Origin: Cornus controversa
Taxonomy: Eukaryota > Streptophyta > Magnoliopsida > Cornales > Cornaceae
Assembly (NCBI GenBank): GCA_026545225.1
Contig: CM048845.1
Span: forward strand, 90,708,533-90,772,532
Direction: 5' to 3'
DNA length: 64,000 nucleotides
Position numbers and translations under genes: made by a program. Within the stretch, counting starts at the first letter, position 1; each line of letters opens with the position of its first letter. A model generated the notes under the pieces. It was given only the letters and a program-made list of their open reading frames with translations, had not been told where the DNA came from and did no database searches. This document shows positions 44,857-57,219 of the stretch, piece by piece.

Positions 44857-46130
44857 TTAAGTAGGATAGACGAGATCCGTCAAGTCGATGGACTCCGCAT
44901 CTCTTGTCGGCACAAATCCTTCTACACAATGCTTCAACCTTTGCCCATTAACTTTCATCAAAGTATTATCTCGAAAACTCCGAATTTCCACAACACCGTG
45001 AGGAAAAACCGAAATCACTTGGAATGGTCCATCCCACCTTGAACGTAACTTCCCAGGAAATAACCGAAGCTTTGAATTAAAGAGCCACACTTTATCACCT
45101 GGAGAGAAGGACTTCTGTGAGATATGTCTATAATGGAACGTCTTCGTCCTCTCTTTATAAATGCATGAACTTTCATAAGCATCACGTCTGAATTCTTCTA
45201 ATTCATTCAATTGCAACTTTCTCTCTTCTCCAGCTCTTTTCGCATCGAAGTTGAATTTTTTGATCGCCCAAAGTGCCTTGTGCTCGATCTCTACCGGAAG
45301 ATGACATGCTTTCCTATACACCAACCGATATGGTGACATACCGATAGGAGTCTTATAAGCAGTCCAATATGCCCATAGCGCCTCACTTAACCATAATGAC
45401 CAATCTCTTCTATCTGGTCTCACTGTATTCTCAAGAATGTGCTTAATTTCTCGATTGGACAGCTCTACTTGCCCACTCGTCTGAGGATGGTAAGACATTG
45501 CCACCTTATGTGTCACTGAATATTTGGCAAGCAAACCTCTCAAGAATTTATTGCAGAAGTGAGAACCACCATCACTGATCAAGGCTCGAGGAATTTCGAA
45601 TCGACTAAGAATATTCTCGTGTATAAATTTGATTACCACCTTGTGATCATTGGTTTAAGTTGCAATGGCCCCCACCCATTTGGAGACATAGTCCACACCA
45701 ACCAGAATGTACTCGTAGCCAAAAGAGGGCGGAAAGGGCCCCATGAAATCAATTTCCCAAATATCAAAAATCTCCACCACCAAAATGGGGTTCATTGGCA
45801 TCATATCTCGTCTTGACATCGAACCCAATCTTTGACATCGATCAGAAGTTTTACAGAAAACATAGGCATCATGAAATAGAGAAGGCCAGAAAAATCCACA
45901 TTGAAGTACCCTTGCTGCTGTCTTTCTTGCACTAAAGTGACCTCCATATGCTAACGAGTGGCAGAACCTGAGAACATCTTGAAACTCATAGTCTGGGACA
46001 CATTGCCGAATAATCTGATAAAATATTTGAATAATTTCGGATCCTCCCAAAAGTAATGATGAACTTTAAAGAAGAATCTGTCACGCTCTAGCTTGGTCCA
46101 ACCTCGTGGCACTTTTCCTGTGGCCGAAGT
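44857..46130 (-). pseudogene. Integrase of the minus-strand Athila-type element, broken
   Basis: On the minus strand: remains of the linker (WTKLERDRFF near 46090), a zinc-binding part with [20 protein letters not shown] and CQRLGS (46050-45830), the core with [12 protein letters not shown] near 45740, [14 protein letters not shown] near 45580 and [12 protein letters not shown] near 45440, then the C-terminal part with [17 protein letters not shown] and HGVVEIRSF, ending LVYPT at 44857. A TAA at about 45656-45658 splits the core and a frame change lies near 46040. DDE residues are still visible. The C-terminal 260 codons are open. Confidence 0.85.
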
Positions 46131-46744
46131 AACTTAGGTGGTCCAGCACATATAGAATTTACCACAATCGTAGAAACTTGATCTTCTATCACATTCTCTT
46201 CCTTCTTCTTTTCTTTAACCTCTATTTCATCTATAAGCTCAAACACATCCGCAGAATCTATGAAGAAAACATCAGTCTGATCCGAAGGGTTCTTAACAGC
46301 ATTGAAAATATTAAGCTTGACCTTTATATTGCCAAATGAAATATCCATGATCCCCGACCTACAATTTATGCATGCATCGGCAGTAGTTAAGAAAGGTCGA
46401 CCAAGGATGACTGAAATGTGCCTCCTTGGGTTATGAATTGTCTCAGTGTCAAGTACAATAAAATCTACTAGTAAGTAGAACTTGTCCACTTTAATGAGCA
46501 CATCTTCAATGATCCCACGGGATTGCTTTGTTGATCTGTCTGTAAATTGCAACACCACCGAGGTAGGCTTCAATTCTCCCAAACCCAATTGTAAGTACAC
46601 TGAATAGGATAGCAAATTCACACTTGCACCCAAATCAAGAAAAGCTTTATCAACATGGTGCTCCCCAATGATGCATAAAATAGTTGGAGCACCAGGATCT
46701 TTGTATTTGGGAGGAGTGCAATGATAAATTATAGAACTCACTTG
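46131..46744 (-). pseudogene. Protease region of the minus-strand Athila-type element
   Basis: A minus-strand frame with PPKYKDPGAPTILCIIGEHH, KAFLDLGASVNLLSYSVYLQ, RGIIEDVLIKVDKFYLLVDF, IVLDTETIHN and VILGRPFLTTADACINC, then KVKLNIFNAVKNP. The DLGAS loop is the Athila-type protease active site. The frame runs out of this region at the deletion join near 46130, giving a false tail. Upstream it is cut from gag by the solo LTR 46750-48241. Confidence 0.85.
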
Positions 46745-46749
46745 TTGTG

Positions 46750-48241
46750 TGATTCGTGTGTGAGTGTGTCTCAATTAAAATTACCACACTTCGTAATAGA
46801 ATGAATTCCTTGCAGAATAGGGCTATCGAAAGGGGTGTCGAACCTCAGGGATTATGGTCTGATGAGTTGGAATACGGAATTAATTCTAATTAAATTTAGA
46901 AAGAGAAGAAATTTGATTTTTATATTTAAACTAATTAAAAAGCAAAATCAAATAAAACAAAGGAAATAGAGAGTGAAGATAATATGAGCTAAACCTAGGG
47001 TAATTGACTTCACCACTAACTCCACAATCAATGGTCAATTGAATTAAATATGGGGGAATTATACCATGCATAAGTGGTGTCGGTGGCTACAAGCTCACCT
47101 TCATCCGTCTATAAGATAACATATGATTAAGGCTAAGTCATAGACTATCTTCGATTGGCATGGGCCATTTGTCTAACTACTCTAATTTAGGGTGCAGTAT
47201 GGTTCATCTTCTCTAGGCATAATCTATCAAAGCATATAATGATATATTCAGTGATTACCATTGTGTAATAATCACTCTCATGATCACAAAAAATAAGAGA
47301 GATTGAGTTCAATAACGACAACTAAATATCTAAGACAAGATAAGAAATCATTGAAACTGAATTTATAACACTTTTATTGCTCAATTTTATAATAAGAATC
47401 CTCGAAATTACATAATATATGCATGAACATAAAGGTCCCCAATAATTAAAACAATCAAACCATTGATGCTTAGTTAGGGCTACATCAAAACCCTAGTGGA
47501 TGAACTAGCCGCTCATGGTAGAAGAAGAAGCTTCAACAGTTGAGGAAGAAGGCATCATCTTCATAAATTATGCGTAAGACTTCGTTCTCCAATGGTTCTC
47601 CACTCCAAAGCTCTGCAAAGTATATCTTTTTCTGTCCAAAGGCTCTTTAAGCTCTCTAGTATTCTCCTCAATTTACCACTTTAAGCCCAAGAGAATACAC
47701 CAAAGTCCTAATCCAATTAGGAATTAATTAAGTTTTCTCGCAGCACTAATCAGGTGGGTTTTTTCTACTGACGTTCGGCCCAACTTTTGACCTACTAGAA
47801 GTCCGATTCACGGAATTTTCATGAAATACAAAAGTCTTCAGAATCGAATTTCGTTCAATTAATGCAAAAATTAAGTCGATTTGAGGCTCAAAAATAACAC
47901 TTCTTATCCGTTTTCCAAAACGGGATTAAGACTATATTATGCGCAGAATTGGGCTTCAGGCCCGTAACCTTCTTAAGCAGCTGTAATTCTCTTGGACCTC
48001 TTCCTTAGGCTGATTTGAGTTAAAATATAGAGTTGAATGAATCCATTTGATGTAGGCTTCATCTAACCTTCTTGCATGTCATCTTTAAAAGCCAAAAATC
48101 ATGATTTTAACTGAAATAATCATTAAGGCCCTGCAAATACAAAAAATACTAAAACGAAGTAAAATCACAAAATAATCTATCACTAAGAGAGTAAAATACA
48201 TAAGTTAAGAGGCTAGAATGATCAACATTCAACGCCGATCA
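46750..48241 (-). mobile_element. Solo LTR of the Athila-type family inside its own relative
   Basis: Starts TGATTCGTGTGTGAGTGTG and ends CAACGCCGATCA; 1,492 bp. The 5-bp duplication TTGTG is exact (46745-46749 and 48242-48246). It lies in the same orientation as the host element, between its gag and protease. Since it has its own target duplication it is a later insertion, not a host LTR. Confidence 0.93.
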
Positions 48242-49964
48242 TTGTGGCAGCGTCACTTTCTTTGGCACATGACTTTTAGAATGCCTTTTCTGAGTGCACA
48301 AGTCCTTCAAAAATTTGGCATAAGGAGGAATTTGCTTGATGGCATCAAGGAGTGGCAAATTAATCTTCACTTGTCGAAACACTTCCATCATGTCATGTAG
48401 CTTGTCCCCTTGCTTCCCAAATTAGATGCTTCAAGGAAACGTTGTGGGAAATGAGCCTTGGGCTCATAAGAATTTTCAGCACTCGAACTTGTGGTCACTT
48501 TTTCTTCTTCTTTCTTTTCCCCCACCTTGTTATCAATTATTTTTCCACTCCTCAAAGTGGTAATAGCTTGAACCTGCTCATGGTGTGGGTTGCTTGTGGA
48601 AGCTTGCATCCCTCTTGGATTAGCAACTAGTTGACTTGGGAGCTTCCCTTCTTCTCTTCTACTTAATGAATTAGCAAGCTGTCCAAACTGAGATTCCAGT
48701 TTGGCAATAGATTGAGAATGAGAGTGTACTAGCTGAACTGTAGATTGCACTGTTGCTGCGGTAGCTTGCACTGTCTCTATAATGGAATCGAGTTTCTCAA
48801 ACTTTGCTAGGGTAAGTGTCAGCTTGTCTTCAATAGCAGAATTTTTTTGTGCCATAGGAACTTGTGTCTGATATTGCTGTTGAAGTACAAAATTCCTAGG
48901 TTGATATGCTGGTTGCATTGCTGCCCCTTTGTTACTATAGGAAAAACCAGGATGATTCCTCCATGTAGGATTGTAAGTATTACCTCGTGGAGGATTCATT
49001 GGTCTAGTGAATACAGCTTGGACTTGCTCATGTTGAATATCAAAAAATTGCCCAATTGAAGGACAATTATTCACATGGTGCATAGGACTTGAGCAAAAAT
49101 CACATGACTCAAACATAGGAGGATATGAAGATGGATTAGGAACTTGACCAGCCACCATGAGTTGCACCACTCTCTGTGCCACAACATCCACAATGGTAGA
49201 CATAGCATCTGTAGAACCACTCTCAAAAATACTATCATCCTTCCTTGTATTAGATGGTCTACTCGAACGAGATGAAGACACATGTTGCAAAGAATTGTCA
49301 CTGAGATTCCCGAACAAAGTCCATGTTTCATCTTCACTTTTAAACATAAAAGTGCCCCCACATGATACATCCACCATTTGTCGATTACCTTCAGTTAGCC
49401 CTTCATAGAAACATTGCACTAACTGCCACATTGGAACTTGATGATGAGGACACTTCCTAAGAAGGTCCTTGAATCTCTCCCATGTCTCATAAAATTGTTC
49501 CCCCTCAAATTGAGAGAAACCAGTGATAACACATCTGAATTGATTGGTCCTCCTTATCGAAAAATATTTCTTTAAAAATTCACTTTGCATTTGAGTCCAT
49601 GTAGTGATAGAGCTCACCGATAGAGATCTGAACCAATACTTGGCCTTCTCCTTCAAAGAGAATGAAAATAGTCGCATCCGAAAAGCATCTTCAAATAAGT
49701 TGTGAATTTTCGTTATTGAGCAAACTTCTATAAATTCATCCAAGTGCTTGTACGGATCCTCATGAGTCAGCCCAAAGTAGGATGGCAACATCTGAATGAT
49801 ACTGGGCTTAATCTCATAGTTCTGTGCAGTGACATTAGGCAATTGAAATCCAGCTGGTGAGTTATAAGTCTCTGGGACATAGTAGTCTCTGATCAATCTC
49901 GTTTTTCCACAACAGCATTAGCCACAATATTGTTGTCCTCATTATTACCACGCACACCATCCAT
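48242..49964 (-). pseudogene. gag of the minus-strand Athila-type element
   Basis: The likely start is the ATG at 49964 (MDGVRGNNEDNN). A frame change near 49897 leads into a 502-codon open stretch (49896-48388). It contains RDYYVPETYNSPAGFQLPNV, then the retrotransposon gag domain (MLPSYFGLTHEDPYKHLDEF, AKYWFRSLSVSSITTW, EGEQFYETWERFKDLLRKC) and a CCHC zinc knuckle CDFCSSPMHHVNNC at about 49080-49120. A coiled, Gln-rich part (KLESQFGQLANSLSRREEGK) and TTLRSGKIIDNK follow. A second shift near 48440 precedes the gag-protease linker. Gag packages the RNA in cytoplasmic particles. Confidence 0.85.
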
Positions 49965-50245
49965 GACATCAATATTCTCTTTCTTTTGCTCAATGGTATG
50001 GTGATTGAAGTACCGAAAAAAATAAAAATAAAAATAAAAATAAATTAGATTAGTAGCAAAAATAAAAATTATAAACTAAAACAAAACAAAACAAATTAGT
50101 ACATGGAAAAAAAAATACAAATAAAAAATAATAATAATAATAATAAAATAAAATAAAATAAAAGCAACATAAAAAAAGATAAAAATTCCTAAACTAAAAA
50201 TCCAATTAGAACTAATTCTAAAAATCCAAACAATCAAATAGACAG
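49965..50245 (-). other. Leader of the minus-strand Athila-type element
   Basis: A-rich non-coding sequence between primer site and gag, with AAATA and AAT microsatellite-like runs (50020-50045, 50118-50165). The related plus element has the complementary T-rich leader at 60690-60890. Confidence 0.6.
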
Positions 50246-50263
50246 TTCCCGACAACGGCGCCA
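50246..50263 (-). promoter_or_regulatory. Primer binding site, tRNA-Asp type
   Basis: Inverted it reads TGGCGCCGTTGTCGGGAA, differing at two places from the copies at 20938 and 60669. It lies five bases inside the 5' LTR. Confidence 0.88.
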
Positions 50264-50268
50264 AAAAT

Positions 50269-51522
50269 TGATCGTGTGCTGTGAGTGTATCAATTAAAAT
50301 TACCACACTTCGCAATATAACGAATTCCTTGCAAAATAGGGCTATCGAAAGAGGTGTCAAACCTCAGGTATTACAGTCTGAATAAGTTGGTATACGGAAT
50401 TAATTCTAATTAAATTTAGAAAGAAAACAATTCTGATTTTTATATTTAAACTAATTCAAAACCAATTAAAATAAAACAAAGGAAAATAGAGAGTGTAGAA
50501 AATATGGGATAAATCTAGGGTACTTGACTTCACCACTAACTCTACAATCAATGGTCAATTGAATTAACTATGGGGAATCATATCATGCATAAGTGGCATT
50601 GGTGGCTACAAGCTCACCTTCATCCGTCAAGAAGATAACATATGATTAAGGCTAATTCATGGACTATCTTCGATTGGCATGAGCCATCTGCCTAACTACT
50701 CTACTCTAGGGTGCAGTATGGTCCATCTTCTCTAGGCATACTCCATCAAAGCGTATAATGATATATTCAGTGATTACCATTGTGTAATAATCGCTCTCAT
50801 AATCATAGAAAATAAGCCAGATTGATTTCAATAACAATAACTAAGTATCTAAAACAAGATAGGAAATCATTGAAATTTAATTTATAAGACTTTTATAGCT
50901 CAATTCTATAATAAGAATCCTGTAAATTACACAATCTATGCATGTATATAAAGGTCCCCAATTCGTCACTATATGCCCCAAGAGAATACACCAAAGTCCT
51001 AATCCAATTGGGAATTAATTAGGTTTTCCCGCAGCACTAATCAGGTGGGTTTTTCCTGTTGACGCTTTTGACCCACTAGAAGTCCGATTCATGGAATTTT
51101 TGTGAAATACAAAAGTGTGCAAAATCGAATTTCGTTCAACCCACGCAAAAATTAAGTCGATTTGAGGCTCAAAAATAATACTTCTGGTCTATTTTCCAAA
51201 ACGGGATTAAAATTGTATTAAGCGCAGGATTGGGCTTCAGGCCTGTAATCTCCTTAAGCAGCTGTAATTCTCTTGGACCTCTTCCTCGGGCTGATTTGAA
51301 TTAAAATATGGAGTTGAATGGATCCATTTAATGTAGAATTCATCTAAACCTCTTGCATATCATCTTTAAAAGCCCAAAATCATGGTTTTAACTGAAATAA
51401 TCATTAAGGCCCTGAAAATACAGAAAACACTAAAACGAAGTAAAATCACAAAATAATCTATCACTAAGAGAATAAAATACGCAAGTTAAGAGGCTAGAAT
51501 GTGTAACATTCAACGCCGATCA
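50269..51522 (-). repeat. 5' LTR of the minus-strand Athila-type element
   Basis: Starts TGATCGTGTGCTGTGAG and ends AACGCCGATCA; 1,254 bp. About 200 bp present in the 3' LTR (about 40407-40614) are missing near 50965, apparently by a deletion between short AATT-containing words. Confidence 0.9.
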
Positions 51523-51527
51523 TCAAT

Positions 51528-51962
51528 CTATTACATATTTCCTATATATATATCTGACTTTAGGCTCAAAATATCACAAAAATTTTGTGCAAGGCTTCTT
51601 CAGATCAAATCTTGACAAGTGGCCAATGGGGAAAATATCTTGCAGCAAGAATTTGAGATGCATCAAAATGACCATTTTGATGCATCAAAGTCTCCTTCTC
51701 TGGCTTCCTTCAACCCTTCACCTTTCTGACTCCGGTCTTGACACGTCATTCACTAATCCTTGCTATAAACCTTCGATGAAGTATGATCGGATTTAGGAAT
51801 GCATTTCTGAATTGATAACGGAATCGAATTACGCAAAATTTTGGAATAGAACCTAAAATCATCAAAAACATGAAAACACGTAAAAACAATACAATATGTG
51901 CATCTATGGGATTAAAACACGTAAGTAAAGGTGCGAGAATGTATAACATTCAACGTTTATCA
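51528..51962 (-). repeat. Outer part of an inverted LTR of the 19474 family
   Basis: Read inverted it begins TGATAAACGTTGAATG and follows the 5' half of the LTR at 19474, including TTGATGCATC words (51655-51690). It continues at 39518-39711. Its start abuts the chromovirus integrase sequence at 51963, so this LTR inserted there, but the expected second flank is not in the window. Confidence 0.8.
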
Positions 51963-52527
51963 TCTGCCAATACTGTGACGTAAACCGTGAATCTCTATCA
52001 GACATAATAGAAAATGGCACTCCATGCAGTCTCAGAATATGATCAATATATAACCGACTAAGAGTATCCACATCATCGGTCACTCGAATCGGATGAAAAT
52101 GAGCCACCTTAGTCAACATATCCACAATGACCCAAACTACATCGTGACTCTTCCTCTACCTCAGTAATCCCATCACAAAATCAATTGTGACATGTTTCCA
52201 CTTCCACATAGCCACCGGTAATGGTTGCAACAAACCTGCCAGTCTTTGATGCTCAGCCTTCACTTGTTGACAAGTGAGGCACCTCACCACAAACTATGCG
52301 ACATCATTTTTCATACCCTTCCACCAATATTGCCTACGCAAGTTGTGATACGTTTTGGTACCACCGGGATGCAATGCAAGTCTATAGCTATGGAAATCTC
52401 TAAGAACTTTATCCTTACAAGCCAATGGTACAACCATTTTTCTTTTGAACCTCAAACCTCCATCGGAATGAGCAATCCAGTTTTTCACTATTTTGCCACC
52501 TGAAATCCTAGTGCGAATGCTCTGCAT
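51963..52527 (-). pseudogene. Chromovirus-like integrase, truncated
   Basis: Minus strand. The zinc-binding part reads RLALHPGGTKTYHNLRRQYW and WKGMKNDVA (52430-52294). The core includes [14 protein letters not shown]-like sequence, [20 protein letters not shown] near 52000 and stops at WQ, where the inverted LTR begins. Stops occur between the parts. The rest of the core and the C-terminal region with any chromodomain are absent. Confidence 0.8.
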
Positions 52528-53179
52528 CTCACTATCATGTCTCTACTCCTCAACCACTCTACTCACTAGAGTAGGTTGTGCAATGACTATGAAAAAAGTC
52601 ACCGGTTCACCGCCCTCACTAAAATACAATCCCATTTCTGAGATGTCTTCCATTATTTTCTACTCTCAGATGGCAATGTTTGTCAAAGTACTCTGTGATT
52701 TTCTACTCAAAGAATCGACAACCACATTAGCTTTCCCCATGTGATACTGAAGATCAAAGTTGTAGTCTTTCATGTACTCCACCCACTGCATTTGCCTCAT
52801 ATTCAAGTCATTTTGTGTGAAAATGTACTTTAAGCTCTTGTAATTGAAGAAAATTTCAAACTTTTTTCCATACAAATAATGCTCCACATCTTCAATGCAA
52901 AAATTACTGCCGCTAACTTCAAGTCATGAGTTGGGTAATTTTGCTCGTGTGTCTTCAACTGTCGGGAACCATATGCAACAACTCTCTTGGTTTGCATTAG
53001 CACACATCCCAATTCATCCCGTGAAGTGTTACAGTAGATTACATAACCCAAATCACGTTCGAGAATTATTAATATCAGAGCACTAGTAAGTCTACTCTTC
53101 AACTCCATAAAAGAATGCTCGCAAGCATCACTCCACACAAACTTAACTCCTTTATGAGTAAGTTTAGTCATCGGCATTG
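52528..53179 (-). pseudogene. Chromovirus-like RNase H and RT thumb region
   Basis: Minus strand. [54 protein letters not shown] then, after a shift near 52840, [40 protein letters not shown] and GKANVVVDSLSRK. This is the order and motif set of gypsy RNase H. A stop before 52840 and another at about 52666 break it. Confidence 0.85.
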
Positions 53180-53947
53180 CTAAATCGAAAAGTCCTTTAC
53201 AAAATGCCGGTAATAACCCGCTAGCCCCAAAAAGCTACGTATTTCAAATTTATTCTTTGGCATTTCCCAATTCATTACCGTTTCAAACTTTGAAGGATCA
53301 AAAGAACCTCCTCCTTCTGACACCACGTGTCCAAGGAACTTTACTTCCATTAGCCAAAATTCACACTTTTCGTATTTGACATACAAACGGTGCTCCCTCA
53401 AAATCTGTAATGCTGTCCTCAACTGGATCGTATATTCCTCCATAGAAGAATAATACACGAGGATGTTGTCCACAAATACCACCACAAACCTACCCAAGTA
53501 CACACTGAAGACTTGGTTCATTAAGTCCATGAACGTTGTTGGTGCATTCGTCAAACCAAATGGCATCACTAGAAACTTGTAGTGTACATATCTAGTCCAA
53601 AAGGTTGTCTTTGTAATGTCCTCACCTCAAGTAGATCTTTGAAAAGCAAGTTGAACCCTTGAGTTGATCAAATAAGTCATCTATCCTTGGCAAGGGATAC
53701 TTGTTCTTAATCGTGAATTGGTTCAATTTTTGGTAGTCTATGCATAAATGCAAAAATCCGTCCTTCTTTTTGGAAATAGAACCGAAGATCCCCAAAGCGA
53801 TGTACTAGGTCGTATAAATCCCTTGTCCAACAATTCTGGCAATTGATCCTTCAACTCCTTTAATTCTACCAGAGCTATATGGTACGGTGCCATAGAGATA
53901 GACATAGTACCGGGAGTAAGATCAATGTCAAGCACTACATCCCACAT
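53180..53947 (-). pseudogene. Chromovirus-like reverse transcriptase, broken
   Basis: Minus strand. The N-terminal approach has APYHIALVELKELKDQLPEL and [19 protein letters not shown] (53947-53780). The catalytic piece has [31 protein letters not shown] and [20 protein letters not shown] (53569-53180). The catalytic box normally reads FVDDILVYS; here the second Asp is Asn (53465-53476). Frames are broken in several places between 53570 and 53740. Confidence 0.85.
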
Positions 53948-54567
53948 AACTTTGTCAAGTCCCTCAGAAACACATCTAGGAAATCACACACCACCGGCGG
54001 AAACCTTCCACGTGCGTCATAACCTCATCCTCCTCAGCTAATAAGCTAGCTAGGAAACATCCAATCCCGTCTTGAAAATTAAAACCAAGTAATGATGGTG
54101 TATAGAAATCACCACGCTCTCCCATGAAACAGAAGCAGTCACCCTCAGGTGTGCACACTGTCATTCTCCTAAGGAACCAATCAATCGTGGCTCTAAACAT
54201 TGATAGTCAATCCATACCCAGAATGACATCAAAGCTGGTTATATCTAGCAACACAAAGTTGAACATTAGCCGATGTCCTGCAACCTTGATATCGCAAGAC
54301 TGACACACTCTACCCAGGGTAGTTCTCACCCAACAAGCGTATCAATGGACAATGGTGACTCCAGTGATAGCACCACTAGCCCCAAGGTACAAGCAAATGC
54401 AGCAGAAATGAATGAATGAGATGCACCCGAATCTATCAACATCCTAGCCCACGAGCTAGAAACTAAGAAAATACCTCTAACCCCTGACGGTTCTGGTACA
54501 TCCTCTGCTTGAGAAAGCATGAAAACACGGCCCTATTTCTACTGATCACACTAGCCAGTACCCTAAA
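53948..54567 (-). pseudogene. Chromovirus-like protease region
   Basis: Minus strand. WARMLIDSGASHSFISAAFA (about 54460-54400) holds the DSGA active-site loop. Farther on, MFRATIDWFLRRMTVCTPEG (54200-54140) belongs to the protease-RT connector. The region is cut at 54567 by a 4.1-kb solo LTR, beyond which the gag zinc knuckle resumes at 58645. Confidence 0.8.
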
Positions 54568-56529
54568 TGTAAGGGCCGAAATCTATTTTGACCGGTTCCG
54601 GGCGATTTTGGACCGGACCGATTTTTTTTCGAATTAATTAAAATTCGAAAAGGTGTGGATATAGAGATTTTCATACAAGTGGAAGGTGTGTGTATATGTA
54701 TATATATATATATATATAGCCTATATTTATATTAAATTATAAATATAGGGTGGGTCTATATGTGATTATGGATAAATATGGAGGGGCCTTTGTCCTTATA
54801 TATGTAAGTGTGGGAAAATACATGGAATACATGTATTTGGTGTAGGGTGTAGTATATTATATGTGTATATAATATATATATATTATATGTGGACCTCATT
54901 TGATAGAGAAAAGAGGATAAGAAGATAAGGAGTGGGTGATCGGCTGACCAAGAAGAAAAGAAGAAAAAGAAAAAAAAAAAGGAAAAAGAAAGAAAAAAGA
55001 AAAGAAAAGAAAAGAAGAAAGGGAAAGTAGAGGGAAGAGAGAGAAGTCGGGAAGCGCCGAGGGAGAAGGAGAATCAGGAGAGAAGAGAGAGAGAGAGAGA
55101 GAGAGACCAAAGGAAGAGCCGTTGACTCCAGCGCCGACGGTGGCCATGGCTGCTGGCTTTTCGGGCGATCCTTGCTGGGTCTGATCACGGCGGTTGTGGC
55201 TGGCCGTGATGGTGCCGATGGGACTCGACTGGGCTCGGTTTCATTCACTGGTTCACTACCGTTGGGTTGTTTGGGTTGAGCTCGGTCGTGTATGGTGGTC
55301 CGATTAGGAGCTCCGATTGATGACCGACAGAGGCTCGGGGTGGGTCTTCTCGGTGCTGCGACGACCAGGTGAGTGATAGGTTCTCCTTGGTTCTTTCCGG
55401 TGGGTTTTGGATAGTGGTATGGCTGATTTGGTAGTCGTGATTCTTGCTCGATCTTACGTGTTGAGTTGGTGGGTTCATGGTGGTTCCATAGTGGCGTGGT
55501 GGTGGCCGGGAATGGCTTGTTTGGGTGGTCTCGGTGTGGCCATTGTGGGCTGGTTATGGTGATTGTGGTGGACAGCGGTAGGGGTTGGTTCACGGCTGGA
55601 CCATAGGCTATCATAGCTGATTTCAATGGTGATATGGTGGAGTATTGAAGGTGGTCAGACGGCAGCGAAATAGGGGCTGGTTTTGGATTGTTTGGCAGCA
55701 AGATGATGGCTCAGTTTGGGGCTATTTTGTCTTGGATTTGTAGAGCTTGTGGTGGCTTGTTTATGGATTCCATTGGTTTGGATTATGGTGGCTTCGGTGG
55801 TGATTTTCATGTTGTTGGCTTGTAGTGGTTTCGAATGGTGCCGAACCTTGTGGGTTTAGTTTGGATAGCCCGTAGTTGTCAAAGTTTGCGGTTGTTTGGG
55901 CCAAGAATGGCGGCCTTGTGGTTTTGGGCCCTCATAGATGGCGAACTTGTACATGGAAAAATAGGTTTGAGGTTTGGAATTGGCCAAATTAATTGGGCCG
56001 AACACGGAAATTCAAAGGAAACGAGGTGGTCTAGTGGATTTGTTCGTGTGGGCTTCGACACAAGACTGGACCGGACCGAGACTTGGAAATGGGACCGCCT
56101 TGCAGACGCGAATTCATTGAAGAGCGGGACCTAAGGCAAGTTGATTCTTGCCTCTATCTCATACAGATATTTTATGTATGTTGAGTAATTTACATATGTC
56201 TCAATTTAATCATATGTGGTATGTGTATATACATATATATGTAGGCGCTTATATATATATGTGTATAGGGAATGTGGTACATACATGGGATGTGAGAGGA
56301 TATACATATGTGTGTGTGTGTATATATATGTATGTGCGGGTTTGGGAAGCGATAACATGTTAGATTTATCGCCTAATTGCATTGTGATATGCATGTATGT
56401 ATAGATTAAAGTCTATGAAGAGTATGCTAAATAATACCTGTTAGCTATGTGTGGTCTTGTATGCATACGTGGCTTTTATGCATGATGTTCAGTATTTATA
56501 TATATGTGATTATATATATAGTTGCAGTG

Positions 56530-57120
56530 GTAGAAATGCATGCTAAGTATTAATGTAACTTTTGGCGGGCATTTGCAAAGCATGACTATGATATGCTAGG
56601 TGTCTATATGTTCTTATTACACATGTGGGTTATGTAATATATATGTGTTTATATATTGTGATTGGGATGCATGTTAGCTACTTCTAGTGAATACATGCAT
56701 TGAATGAGAGCATGACTATATTTATGCTAACGTAGGTGCATATGTGATTTATATGCATGATTTGACATATATGTGGCTATATGTGGGAATGTGGATATGA
56801 GATGCATGCTAGCTATATTTACATATACTGAATGTATGCATTGGTTATAGCATGATAAAAATGTGCTAAAGGTGGGGTGTTTTGCATATGTGAGGTGTTA
56901 TGCAGGTTTTGAACATATATGTGCTATATGTGTTGGAATGTGATGAAAAGCATGCTAGATACTTCTTTTTAGTATTCATAAGCATGGGTTGATGCATGAA
57001 AACATTATGCTATGTGTATATGCATCCATATTGCATATATGGGAGGGAAATAACACATATGTGGTTATATGTGGGTTTATGTGGAGATGAAATGCATGCT
57101 ATGTTCTTTTAACTAGCTTA
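56530..57120. repeat. Diverged repeats with GCATGCTAG and ATGCTA words inside the solo LTR
   Basis: At intervals of roughly 100-170 bp the block contains AAATGCATGCTAAGTA, GATGCATGTTAGCTACTTC, GATGCATGCTAGCTAT, AAAGCATGCTAGATACTTC and AAATGCATGCTATGTTC, mostly followed by a GCATGA...ATGCTA segment. The copies are diverged and the spacing is irregular. Confidence 0.6.
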
Positions 57121-57219
57121 GGCATTGTGAGGCGCGAACATTGAATGTTTGGTGGTTATATGTTCGAAATGCATATATGGTGCCGTTGTGAGGAAACGGG
57201 GAAGTGTGGTTGAATAACT

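Larger units (their letters stand above)
39712..51522 (-). mobile_element. Athila-type Ty3/gypsy element, nearly complete outline but lacking RT-RNase H
   Basis: Flanked by an exact 5-bp duplication TCAAT (39707-39711 and 51523-51527). Read on the minus strand: 5' LTR 51522-50269, primer site, gag, protease, integrase, spacer, third ORF, 3' non-coding region, polypurine tract and 3' LTR 41167-39712. A solo LTR of the same family sits between gag and protease. The join near 46130 leads directly from the end of the protease region to the RNase H-integrase linker, so RT and RNase H are missing. The LTRs differ by many transitions and one deletion of about 200 bp in the 5' LTR, so the insertion is not recent. 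Confidence 0.9.

Noticed and set aside
46750-48241. Considered as an LTR of the host element 39712-51522
   Set aside because: It has its own exact duplication TTGTG and lies between gag and protease; the host already has paired LTRs.
54883-55701. A 272-codon minus-strand open reading in a pyrimidine-rich tract
   Set aside because: It lies wholly inside the solo LTR 54568-58644, has low-complexity Ser/Phe/Leu composition over the AG/CT-rich tract, and matches no retroelement domain.
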